A stretch of DNA of 64,000 nucleotides from an uncultured Prevotellaceae bacterium (GTDB lineage: Bacteria; Bacteroidota; Bacteroidia; Bacteroidales; Bacteroidaceae). Below, piece by piece: positions 10,130 to 17,658 of the stretch (its first letter is position 1; each line of letters opens with the position of its first letter). A program made the translations under genes and the position numbers. Location of the stretch: the NCBI GenBank assembly GCA_900316685.1, contig ONDS01000013.1:16526-80525 (forward strand). Direction: 5' to 3'. The notes beneath the pieces were generated by a model that worked only from the letters and a program-made list of their open reading frames with translations, was not told the origin of the DNA and ran no database searches.

Positions 10130-11645
10130 GTCGACCTCCTTTCTTGCCTGGGCGGAATCCGCCACGCGACTGGCCATCGCGCTTCCAAGGCTTGTCGCCG
10201 CGTGCGCCACCACGGTCGAAACGGCGGTCGCCACGTTCTCCATCGCTCTTGCGGCGTTCCTTGTGGTCCCTGAATCCTTTGTGCTCTCCATCGCCCCCCC
10301 CCTCGAAACGGCGTTTGCGGGCGGCTGCGGCTCGTTCGCGCTCTTCCTGACGGTCGAAGGAATGGAAGGTGAACGAACGGATGTCGCCATCCTCGTTCTC
10401 CTGCTCTTCGTCAAGACGTTTCTTGAATTCGCGCACCTTCTTGAAACGGTGCTTCTCGGCCATGGCGGCACGTTCCTCTTCGGTCTTCACCGTACCGCCC
10501 TCCTGACGGAACTCCTTCAGCTTGCCGCTGAAGATATTGTACTTGCGGAACTCACACTCCAACGAGCCGTTGAATAGGGGAATCTTGATGGAGGGTTTCA
10601 GACCGATCTGGTCGAAACATTCCTCGCGGTAACTGAGCACCCAGGCTTCATTGTCCTGGAATGCGTGTTTCAGACGCTCGCCAATCATACGGTAGGTACC
10701 CAACAGGTCGGGCGTGGAGATACGCTCACCATAAGGGGGATTGGTCACAAGCAGACTCTTGCGCTCAGGTTGGGTGAAGTCCTTGAAATCGGCCTGCTCC
10801 ACGGTGATATCGTTCGACAAACCGGCGGCCTTCACGTTCCTGCGGGCTGTGTTCACACATTTCATGTCTATATCGTAACCATAGATATGTCCCTTGAAAT
10901 CACGCTCTTGAGAGTCATCGTTATAGATTTCGTCGAACAGGTCGGCGTCGAAGTCGGGCCATTTCTCAAAGGCAAATTCCTTGCGGAACACGCCAGGGGA
11001 GATATTGCGGGCGATGAGCGCGGCTTCTATCAGCAGGGTGCCGGAGCCACACATCGGGTCGATGAAGTCGGTGTCGCCTTTCCAACCGGTCATGAGAATC
11101 ATGCCGGCGGCCAACACCTCGTTAAGAGGGGCCTCCGTCGACTCCTGACGGTAACCGCGACGGTGCAACGACTCGCCACTGGAGTCGAGGCTCAAGGTGC
11201 AGTCGCTTTCGGCGATGTGCATATGCAGACGCATGTCGGGATTGCTCACGGAGATGTTTGGACGGGTGCCGGTCTTCTCCCTGAACTGGTCGACAATGGC
11301 ATCCTTCACCTTGTAACTCACGAACTTGGAGTGACGGAACTCGTCGGAGAACACGACGGAGTCTACGGCGAACGTCTTGTCCGTGGCAAGATACTGACTC
11401 CAGTCTATCTTCTTCACTTCCTCGTACACCTCGTCGGGTGTGCGTGCTCGGAAGTGGGTGATGGGCTTGAGGATGCGGATGGCGGTGTGCAACTGGAAGT
11501 TGCTGCGATACATCAACTCCTTGTCGCCGGTGAACGATACCATACGGCGACCAATCTGTACATTGTTGGCTCCCAACTGGGTCAGCTCTTGTGCCAAAAC
11601 GGGTTCCAGACCCATAAACGTTTTGGCGATCAGTTCAAATTCCAT
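10119..11645 (-). CDS. THUMP-domain RNA guanine-N2 methyltransferase (RlmL-like)
   Basis: A 508-residue class I SAM-dependent RNA methyltransferase. A THUMP RNA-binding domain occupies about residues 45-155. The methyltransferase domain contains the SAM motif DPMCGSGTLLIEAA (around 195) and the catalytic NPPYGERI (around 305), which is typical of N2-guanine methylation of rRNA as in E. coli RlmL. The last 130 residues are a charged, low-complexity tail rich in Arg, Gly, Lys and Asp (RFDRGGARGDKPWKR type), absent from the core enzyme and probably a flexible RNA-binding extension. It heads the operon that continues with the S9 peptidase. Confidence 0.88.
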   Translation of the reverse strand: MEFELIAKTFMGLEPVLAQELTQLGANNVQIGRRMVSFTGDKELMYRSNFQLHTAIRILKPITHFRARTPDEVYEEVKKIDWSQYLATDKTFAVDSVVFSDEFRHSKFVSYKVKDAIVDQFREKTGTRPNISVSNPDMRLHMHIAESDCTLSLDSSGESLHRRGYRQESTEAPLNEVLAAGMILMTGWKGDTDFIDPMCGSGTLLIEAALIARNISPGVFRKEFAFEKWPDFDADLFDEIYNDDSQERDFKGHIYGYDIDMKCVNTARRNVKAAGLSNDITVEQADFKDFTQPERKSLLVTNPPYGERISTPDLLGTYRMIGERLKHAFQDNEAWVLSYREECFDQIGLKPSIKIPLFNGSLECEFRKYNIFSGKLKEFRQEGGTVKTEEERAAMAEKHRFKKVREFKKRLDEEQENEDGDIRSFTFHSFDRQEERERAAAARKRRFEGGGDGEHKGFRDHKERRKSDGERGDRRFDRGGARGDKPWKRDGQSRGGFRPGKKGGRHED

Positions 11646-11732
11646 ATCTTTATTTTATATCCTAAATGTCTAATAATCTTTGTCCTTTTGTCCCTATGTC
11701 TAAAGAATTATGTTCCTATGTCTAAAAAGACC

Positions 11733-12626
11733 TCACACCTTCTTGACCTTCTTTGTGTTAGGCTCCATATCTTCCGTCACCCAGATGTTGGCACCCACCA
11801 CACAACCTTCGCCGATGGTGATGCGGCCCAGGATGGTGGCGTTGGAATATACCACCACATGGTCCTCCAAAATGGGATGGCGGGGGATACCCTTGATGGG
11901 GTTGCCGTGTTCGTCGAGGGGGAAACTCTTGGCTCCCAAAGTCACTCCTTGATATAGCTTCACATGATTGCCGATGATGCAGGTGGCGCCAATCACCACA
12001 CCTGTGCCATGGTCGATGGTGAAATGATGGCCGATGGTGGCGGCGGGGTGGATGTCGATACCGGTCTCCGAATGGGCCAGCTCGGTCATCATGCGCGGTA
12101 TAAGGGGAACGCCCAGTAGATGCAATTCATGCGCCAGACGGTAATTGGTTAACGCCTTGATGACGGGGTAACAGGAGATGATCTCACCGTAACTCTCGGC
12201 GGCGGGGTCGCCGTTGTAGGCGGCCTCCACATCGGTGGCAAGCACCTGGCGGATAGCGGGCATACGCTCGATGAGCGTCGTGGCGATGTCGGCGGCATGA
12301 CGACGTTCTTCCGACTGTTCCTCTTGACTCTTGTCTTGGTCGCCGGCGAAGCACAAACCGGCATGTATCTGCTCTGACAGCAGGGCGTGCAAACGCTGGA
12401 CGTTCACACCGATGTGATATTCCAAAGTGGAGAGATGAAGGGTGGCCTTTCCGTAAAAACCGGGAAAAAGAATGGAACGGGAAATCTCAACGATTTCTTG
12501 CAGGCGTTGCCCAGAGGGCAATGGGGCACCGGCCTGATGCTTATGAAACAGGCCTTTCAGCGACGATGCCTCGGAAAGTGCCTCAACGGCTCGGGTGAGC
12601 GTGAGGATGGTGGCTCTTTGACTCAT
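11733..12626 (-). CDS. epsC: Serine O-acetyltransferase (EpsC type)
   Basis: This enzyme acetylates serine with acetyl-CoA, the first step of cysteine synthesis. The 297-residue protein has a helical N-terminal part and a C-terminal left-handed beta-helix of hexapeptide repeats, with the family signature TIDHGTGVVIGAT followed by GVTLGAKSF around residues 200-230. An upstream ATG at 12734 exists in frame, but I prefer 12626: the family N-terminus (MSQRATILTLTRAVEAL) starts there and the presumed promoter box (12655-12662) lies between the two. It is monocistronic and divergent from the inositol-lipid operon. The 87 bp after it hold a short CTATGTCTAAA-type repeat. Confidence 0.92.
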   Translation of the reverse strand: MSQRATILTLTRAVEALSEASSLKGLFHKHQAGAPLPSGQRLQEIVEISRSILFPGFYGKATLHLSTLEYHIGVNVQRLHALLSEQIHAGLCFAGDQDKSQEEQSEERRHAADIATTLIERMPAIRQVLATDVEAAYNGDPAAESYGEIISCYPVIKALTNYRLAHELHLLGVPLIPRMMTELAHSETGIDIHPAATIGHHFTIDHGTGVVIGATCIIGNHVKLYQGVTLGAKSFPLDEHGNPIKGIPRHPILEDHVVVYSNATILGRITIGEGCVVGANIWVTEDMEPNTKKVKKV

Positions 12627-12654
12627 AATGAGCGGGTGTATCAATAATTTTCGG

Positions 12655-12662
12655 CAAAGATA
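12655..12662 (-). promoter_or_regulatory. -7 box of the epsC promoter
   Basis: TATCTTTG on the minus strand matches TAnnTTTG, 29 bp before the chosen epsC start. The -33 element is not obvious. Together with the plus-strand box at 12845 it makes 12627-12897 a divergent promoter region; I see no other feature in that gap. Confidence 0.5.
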
Positions 12663-12844
12663 CGCATTTTTACCCGATAAAACGGAAAAAAACGCTTTTA
12701 TTTTGTGATTTTTTGCAATCACCTTCCAAAACAATCAGTCCTTCCCTTATGCGCCCCTGGGTCTCTCCACGCGATTTGTCTTAGCTGAATGTTTAAGAAA
12801 ATCAAAAATATCTCCAAAAGTTTCTCGTTGTCGACAATATTCGT

Positions 12845-12852
12845 TAACTTTG
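12845..12852 (+). promoter_or_regulatory. -7 box of the inositol-lipid operon promoter
   Basis: TAACTTTG matches the Bacteroidetes -7 consensus and lies 45 bp before the ATG of the nucleotidyltransferase gene. A TTT-rich stretch at 12821 sits at about the right distance for the -33 element. Because the box lies upstream of the ATG at 12898 and overlaps the alternative upstream ATG at 12850, it also supports the later start. Confidence 0.55.
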
Positions 12853-12897
12853 CGCCCTAATGCCGGGAAAAGAAATGCTCCCGGATGCGAAAACGAC

Positions 12898-13629
12898 ATG
12901 AATTATGCCATCATAGCGGCAGGCGAAGGCTCGCGCCTCGCGGCGGAGGGACTGCATACTCCCAAACCGTTGGTAAAAGTGGGCGGCGAATGTCTCGTCG
13001 ACCGGCTGATTCGCATATTCATCCGTCAGGGGGCGCAGTCCATTGCCGTGCTCTGCAATGAGCGCGACATGGAGGTGCAACGTCACCTGCGCGTCCTTTC
13101 TGATATGGGATTGGATGGACAGGCGCTTCCCCTGAGGTTCCGCGCGAAAAACACGCCGAGTTCGATGCATAGTTTACACCAACTGCGCCCTCTCATCGGC
13201 GATGGGCCGTTTTGCCTGACTACCGTAGATACGGTGTTCAGGGAAAAGGAGTTTGCCCTCTACATGGAGTACTTCCTGTCTGCCATCGCCAAAGGGGAGT
13301 GCCAAGGCGTGATGGGAGTGACGGATTTCGTCGACGACGAAAAACCTCTCTATGTCGGTGTCGACGACGACGGCGACATTACGGGTTTCTACGACGATTC
13401 CCACGGCTGCCGGTTCGTTTCGGCGGGTATCTACGGGCTCTCTCCCGAGATATGGAAGGTGCTGGAGCGATGCGTGAACAGGGGCGAACGGAGAATGCGA
13501 AATTTCCAAAGGGCGCTCATCGACGAGGGACTGCACCTCAAGGCGTTCACTTTCTCCAAGGTGATGGATATCGACCATGTCGCCGATGTGGCTCTGGCCG
13601 ACCAATGGCTGGAGGATAACCATGGGTGA
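12898..13629 (+). CDS. NTP transferase family protein of the inositol-lipid cluster
   Basis: A 243-residue sugar-nucleotidyltransferase-fold protein. The N-terminal signature AIIAAGEGSRLAAEG followed by PKPLVKVGG is the nucleotide-binding loop of MobA/GlmU-type enzymes. The start is set at 12898 because the fold begins immediately after this Met; the 16 codons upstream are not family-like. It is the first gene of the plus-strand operon and overlaps the next gene by 8 bp. In Bacteroides the inositol-lipid cluster contains a comparable NTP transferase. Its substrate is unknown; transfer of a nucleotide to an inositol- or alcohol-phosphate is a reasonable inference. Confidence 0.85.
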   Translation: MNYAIIAAGEGSRLAAEGLHTPKPLVKVGGECLVDRLIRIFIRQGAQSIAVLCNERDMEVQRHLRVLSDMGLDGQALPLRFRAKNTPSSMHSLHQLRPLIGDGPFCLTTVDTVFREKEFALYMEYFLSAIAKGECQGVMGVTDFVDDEKPLYVGVDDDGDITGFYDDSHGCRFVSAGIYGLSPEIWKVLERCVNRGERRMRNFQRALIDEGLHLKAFTFSKVMDIDHVADVALADQWLEDNHG

Positions 13630-14428
13630 GTGGGTGGCTGTCATCAGGGACCCGCGCTTCTCTCCCAACGCCGTGGAGAAGGATAGGGCGATCCTGCAAG
13701 CCGTAGCCGATAGGCTGGGTGGCGCCCTGATGCTGGAGGAACAAGATCTGCTGTCGTTGACAAACCATGATCTCAAGGGGAAAAAATGGCTGTCCATGGG
13801 ACGAAGGCCCGAAACACTCGATTTCCTGAGAATGAGGGTGGGGCAGGGAGCTCTGGTCATCAACAACCCCGAAGGCGTGGCGCGCTGCAAACGGACCATT
13901 CTGAGACGGGTGATGGAAAACCTGGCGGTGCCCGTACCGCCAAAGAGTGGCACTTACGGCCACTGGGTGAAACGCGACGATGGGGCGGCGCAGACTGCCG
14001 CCGACATCGTATACGTGCCGCCTGAGAATTCGCTTCAGGCTCATATCGACGACTTCCTCCGGCGCGGCATCAACGAAATGGTGGTCGAGGCGCACATTCC
14101 CGGCGACGTGGTGAAGTTCTACGGGGTGGATTCCACGGGCTTCTTCCGTATCTTCTATCCCTCTGACGACGGCATGTCGAAGTTCGGACAGGAAAAGGTA
14201 AACGGACCGGCCGGGCATTACGTGTTCGACATCGGAAGTCTACAGCGGAAGGTGGAGAGCGTGGCGCGCTTTCTCGAGGTGCCCATCTATGGCGGCGACG
14301 CCATAGTCACCCGCGAGGGGCGTTTCTTCGTCATCGACTTCAACGACTGGCCGAGCTTCTCTCGCTGCCGCGACGAGGCTGCCGACGCAATAGCTTCCCT
14401 GGTCGAAGTTATGAGTAGTGACGAGTGA
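13622..14428 (+). CDS. ATP-grasp-like protein of the inositol-lipid cluster
   Basis: A 268-residue protein. I recognise it only by general character: a central region with RCKRTILRRVMENLAVPVPP resembles the pre-ATP-grasp hinge, later segments (VVEAHIPGDVVKFYGV, and FFVIDFNDWPSFSRC near the end) match the metal/ATP-binding end of ATP-grasp ligases. The start ATG at 13622 overlaps the end of the upstream gene by 8 bp, which argues for co-translation. The last five codons (M-S-S-D-E) and the TGA stop are formed by the heptamer repeat that follows, so the natural C-terminus has probably been altered by repeat growth. Substrate unknown. Confidence 0.75.
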   Translation: MGEWVAVIRDPRFSPNAVEKDRAILQAVADRLGGALMLEEQDLLSLTNHDLKGKKWLSMGRRPETLDFLRMRVGQGALVINNPEGVARCKRTILRRVMENLAVPVPPKSGTYGHWVKRDDGAAQTAADIVYVPPENSLQAHIDDFLRRGINEMVVEAHIPGDVVKFYGVDSTGFFRIFYPSDDGMSKFGQEKVNGPAGHYVFDIGSLQRKVESVARFLEVPIYGGDAIVTREGRFFVIDFNDWPSFSRCRDEAADAIASLVEVMSSDE

Positions 14429-14474
14429 TGAGTGATGAGTGACGAGTTTCGAGTGATGGGTGATGAGTGAGTAG
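14411..14474 (+). repeat. Degenerate heptamer repeat overlapping a gene end
   Basis: GAGTGAT/GAGTGAC-type units run from inside the last codons of the ATP-grasp-like gene into the gap. This is the same unit, read on the other strand, as the CACTCAT arrays at 21138 and 45941. Stop codons (TGA) recur every 7 bp, so every reading frame is closed within three units. Confidence 0.8.
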
Positions 14475-14477
14475 TGG

Positions 14478-14551
14478 CTTCAATAGTATCTATAGCCCCC
14501 TATAGTTCCTATTTGCTCCTATAACTCCTAAAGCTTCTATAATAACTATAA
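14478..14551 (+). repeat. CTATAG-type short repeat before the phosphatidyltransferase gene
   Basis: Imperfect units around CTATAGCTC/CCTATAGTT (about 9 bp) fill the gap directly upstream of the start at 14552. The same unit fills the gap at 27948-28040, 13 kb away. I find no promoter box here, so transcription probably continues from upstream. Confidence 0.65.
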
Positions 14552-15589
14552 ATGCAAGAAACAGAAAACCCAAAAAAAGACATGATGGCTGACCAAGGGA
14601 AAACCTTTGGCCAACTGTTGCGTGCCTCGCTCAAATCTAAGGATACGGAGGAATGGCTCGACGTGCATTTCACACGTCCCATCGGGCTGTTCTTCGCCCT
14701 GATATGGCGAAAGCTGGGGGTACACCCCAACACCATCACCATCCTGTCCATCTTCCTGGGTATTGGCGCCGCCATCATGTTCTACTTCACCGATATATGG
14801 CACAACCTGGCGGGCGTGGCGTTGCTCATGCTGGCCAACTTCTGCGATAGCACGGATGGACAACTGGCTCGGCTCACGGGGCAGAAAACACTCATCGGAC
14901 GTATGCTCGACGGCTTCGCGGGCGATGTGTGGTTCTTCTCCATCTATTTCGCGCTGTGTATGAGGATGATGCCGCAACTCATGCCGGGAACGGACATCAA
15001 ATGGGGTGTATGGATATGGGTGCTTGCTGCCGTGGCGGGATTCATCTGCCACTCGCCGCAAAGCTCCGACGCCGACTACTACCGACAGATACACCTGCTC
15101 TTCCTCAAGGGAAAAGAGGGCAGCGAACTCGATACATCCGAGCAGCAACGCCGCATATATGAGAGCCTGCCGAAAAAGGGGGCTTTCTGGGACCGTATCT
15201 TCTATCGCAACTACGCCAATTACTGTAAGGCGCAGGAAAAACGAACACCGGAATTCCAGCGCTTCCATAAATTGGTGAAAGAGCGATATGGCGAGGTCGA
15301 CAAGGTGCCGTCATCACTGCGCCGACGTTTCCTCAAAGGGAGCCGACCGTTGATGAAATATACCAATATCCTCTCCTTCAACACCAGGGCGATATGCCTC
15401 TACATCACGTGTCTAACCAACTGTCCCTGGGTCTACTTCCTCTTCGAGTTGATAGTGCTCATGTGCCTCTATATCCATATGCACCGCTCACACGAGAGCC
15501 TCTGTCGTGAGTTGACCCTCGAACTGGAAAAGGAGCAGTCGGTAAACGAACAAACTCCGGATAGGGAACAAAATCCGGAAAGGGTATGA
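14552..15589 (+). CDS. CDP-alcohol phosphatidyltransferase, probable phosphatidylinositol-phosphate synthase
   Basis: A 345-residue membrane enzyme expected to join inositol 1-phosphate to CDP-diacylglycerol. About six helices follow a soluble N-terminus. The family signature DSTDGQLAR...G...D is present around residues 99-121. The last part departs from the standard DxxDGxxARx8GxxxDxxxD: after the third Asp come four residues (GFAG) before the next Asp, one more than expected. Function is inferred from the neighbours: inositol-phosphate synthase and a HAD phosphatase on the same transcript, the gene set described for Bacteroides inositol lipids. Its TGA overlaps the next ATG (ATGA). A different alcohol acceptor cannot be excluded. 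Confidence 0.8.
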   Translation: MQETENPKKDMMADQGKTFGQLLRASLKSKDTEEWLDVHFTRPIGLFFALIWRKLGVHPNTITILSIFLGIGAAIMFYFTDIWHNLAGVALLMLANFCDSTDGQLARLTGQKTLIGRMLDGFAGDVWFFSIYFALCMRMMPQLMPGTDIKWGVWIWVLAAVAGFICHSPQSSDADYYRQIHLLFLKGKEGSELDTSEQQRRIYESLPKKGAFWDRIFYRNYANYCKAQEKRTPEFQRFHKLVKERYGEVDKVPSSLRRRFLKGSRPLMKYTNILSFNTRAICLYITCLTNCPWVYFLFELIVLMCLYIHMHRSHESLCRELTLELEKEQSVNEQTPDREQNPERV

Positions 15590-16323
15590 TGGACGGGCTG
15601 AAAGCACTCATATTCGACTATGGGGGCACGCTCGATACGGGAGGCTGCCATTGGGCATGCTTTATCTGGCACGCTTACCAGGAACGGCGACTGCCAATCA
15701 GCTGGCAACAGTTCTCGCAGGCGTATGTCTACGCCGAACGCACCTTGGCACGCCAAAGGATCGTCACTCCGGAGTGGTCGTTCCGGCAAACGCTGAATGA
15801 GAAGATCAGCCTGCAACTGTCGTGGCTGGTACAAAGCGGGGGATCTGGCATGACAGAAGAGGAGAAACGTAGGGTGGGGCTCCTACTCACCGACAGGCTA
15901 TACCAGCAGGTGAGACAGAAAACAAGCGAGAGTGCCCTGACGCTGCGCGAGTTGCACAGCCGCTTCCCCATGGTGGTGGTGAGCAACTTCTACGGCAATC
16001 TCAATAAGGTGCTGAGGGAGTTCGCGCTCGACTCGTTCTTCGATGATGTGGTCGAGTCGGCGACAGTGGGGGTGAGAAAACCCGACCCGCAAATCTTCAC
16101 CCTCGGCGTGGAGAAACTGGCGCTGCCTCCGCAACAGGTGATGGTGGTGGGCGACAGCATCGACAAGGATATGGTGCCCGCAAGCAAACTGGGATGCCGG
16201 ACGGTATGGCTCAAGGGGGAAGGATGGCCTGGCGCACAGGCCGACACTTCGATGGTGGACTGGATCATCGACAGCCTGTCCGACTTGTCCGACCTGTCCG
16301 ACCAGTCCGAAAAAGAACAGTAA
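15586..16323 (+). CDS. HAD-superfamily hydrolase, probable PIP phosphatase
   Basis: A 245-residue HAD protein. Motif I is FDYGGT (nucleophile Asp11), followed by a helical cap, motif II VVVSNFYG, motif III RKPDPQIF, and motif IV VMVVGDSIDKDM. Motif I lacks the second Asp of the usual phosphatase DxD (it is Gly), which is odd for an ordinary phosphomonoesterase. Placement between the phosphatidyltransferase and inositol-phosphate synthase suggests it dephosphorylates phosphatidylinositol phosphate. The C-terminus is a 9-bp tandem repeat (about 16274-16310) encoding S-L-S-D-L-S-D-L-S-D, probably recent. Start overlaps the preceding stop; a second ATG follows at once. Confidence 0.82.
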   Translation: MMDGLKALIFDYGGTLDTGGCHWACFIWHAYQERRLPISWQQFSQAYVYAERTLARQRIVTPEWSFRQTLNEKISLQLSWLVQSGGSGMTEEEKRRVGLLLTDRLYQQVRQKTSESALTLRELHSRFPMVVVSNFYGNLNKVLREFALDSFFDDVVESATVGVRKPDPQIFTLGVEKLALPPQQVMVVGDSIDKDMVPASKLGCRTVWLKGEGWPGAQADTSMVDWIIDSLSDLSDLSDQSEKEQ

Positions 16324-16338
16324 ATCAAGTAACAAAAT

Positions 16339-17658
16339 ATGGAATCAGTGAAGAATCAGACGAAGGTGAAATCGGCAAACGGCAAATTAGGTGTCATGAT
16401 CGTAGGATGTGGGGCGGTGGCCACCACATTCATGACGGGTGTCTTGATGGTCCGAAAAGGACTGGCCAAACCGGTTGGCTCCCTCACTCAATATGATAAG
16501 ATACGTGTGGGCAAAGGCGACAACAAACGCTACCTGCCCTTTGCCGATATCGTACCGCTCGCCAAACTCGACGATATGGTGTTCGCCACATGGGATGTTT
16601 ACCCGCAAAACGCATACCAGGCGGCGATGTATGCCGAGGTGCTCAAAGAAAAGGATATCAATCAGGTGCGCGACGAACTCGAGCAAATCGTGCCCATGAC
16701 GGCGGCCTTCGACAAGAACTATGCCAAACGTATCGATGGCGACAATGTAAAGGATTGCGCCACACGTTGGGATATGGTACTCCAACTGCGCGAGGATATC
16801 CGACGTTTCAAGCAGCTCAACGACATAGATAGGGTGGTGGTCATCTGGGCTGCCTCAACGGAGATTTACGTGCCTGTCTATATGCCGGTGCATGGGACGC
16901 TCGACAACCTTGAGAAGGCGATGAAGGACGACGACAGACAGCATGTGGCTCCGTCGATGTGCTATGCCTATGCCGCTCTGACAGAAGGGGCCCCCTTCAT
17001 CATGGGCGCACCTAATACTACGGTGGATATACCGGCGATGTGGGAATTGGCCGAAAAGACGAAGATGCCCATAGCGGGGAAGGATTATAAGACGGGACAG
17101 ACCCTGGTGAAGAGTGGCTTCGCTCCCATCATCAGCACACGGTGCCTGGGACTCAACGGGTGGTTCTCAACCAATATCCTGGGCAATCGCGATGGACTGG
17201 TGCTCGACGAACCGGAAAACTTCCGTACCAAGGAGGTGAGCAAACTGTCTACCCTTGAGACGATTCTCGACCCGACCTGCCAACCGGATCTCTATAAGGA
17301 TTACTACCACAAGGTGCGCATCAACTATTATCCGCCACGCAACGACAACAAAGAGGGATGGGACAACATAGATATCTTCGGATGGTTGGGCTATCCTATG
17401 CAGATAAAGATCAATTTCCTTTGCCGCGACTCCATCCTGGCGGCACCGTTGCTGCTCGACCTCTGTCTGCTCATCGATCTGGCAGCCCGCGCAGGACGCT
17501 ATGGCATACAACGATTCCTGAGCTTCTATATGAAGAGCCCCATGCATGATTACACTCAAGACGAAACGCCGGTAAACAACCTCTACCAGCAATACACCCT
17601 ATTGAAAAACGCCATACGCGAGATGGGCGGATTCGAACCGGATGAAGAAATCGACTGA
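16339..17658 (+). CDS. ino1: myo-Inositol-1-phosphate synthase
   Basis: This NAD-dependent enzyme converts glucose 6-phosphate to myo-inositol 1-phosphate, the head-group precursor for inositol lipids. The 439-residue protein starts with a Rossmann motif, VGCGAVATTF, near residue 20, has the conserved FVPxP-like region replaced by a Bacteroidetes version, and shows the C-terminal catalytic core with GKDYKTGQT and SxxLGLNGW-like segments (around residues 250-280) and a KINFLCRDSILAAPLLLDL stretch near 360. It lies 15 bp after the HAD gene and overlaps the DUF5686 gene by 17 bp. Confidence 0.93.
   Translation: MESVKNQTKVKSANGKLGVMIVGCGAVATTFMTGVLMVRKGLAKPVGSLTQYDKIRVGKGDNKRYLPFADIVPLAKLDDMVFATWDVYPQNAYQAAMYAEVLKEKDINQVRDELEQIVPMTAAFDKNYAKRIDGDNVKDCATRWDMVLQLREDIRRFKQLNDIDRVVVIWAASTEIYVPVYMPVHGTLDNLEKAMKDDDRQHVAPSMCYAYAALTEGAPFIMGAPNTTVDIPAMWELAEKTKMPIAGKDYKTGQTLVKSGFAPIISTRCLGLNGWFSTNILGNRDGLVLDEPENFRTKEVSKLSTLETILDPTCQPDLYKDYYHKVRINYYPPRNDNKEGWDNIDIFGWLGYPMQIKINFLCRDSILAAPLLLDLCLLIDLAARAGRYGIQRFLSFYMKSPMHDYTQDETPVNNLYQQYTLLKNAIREMGGFEPDEEID

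Noticed and set aside
10130-10471. N-terminal extension of the S9 peptidase frame
   Set aside because: It lies over the methyltransferase tail; the signal peptide and AGGAGGT site place the start at 10129.
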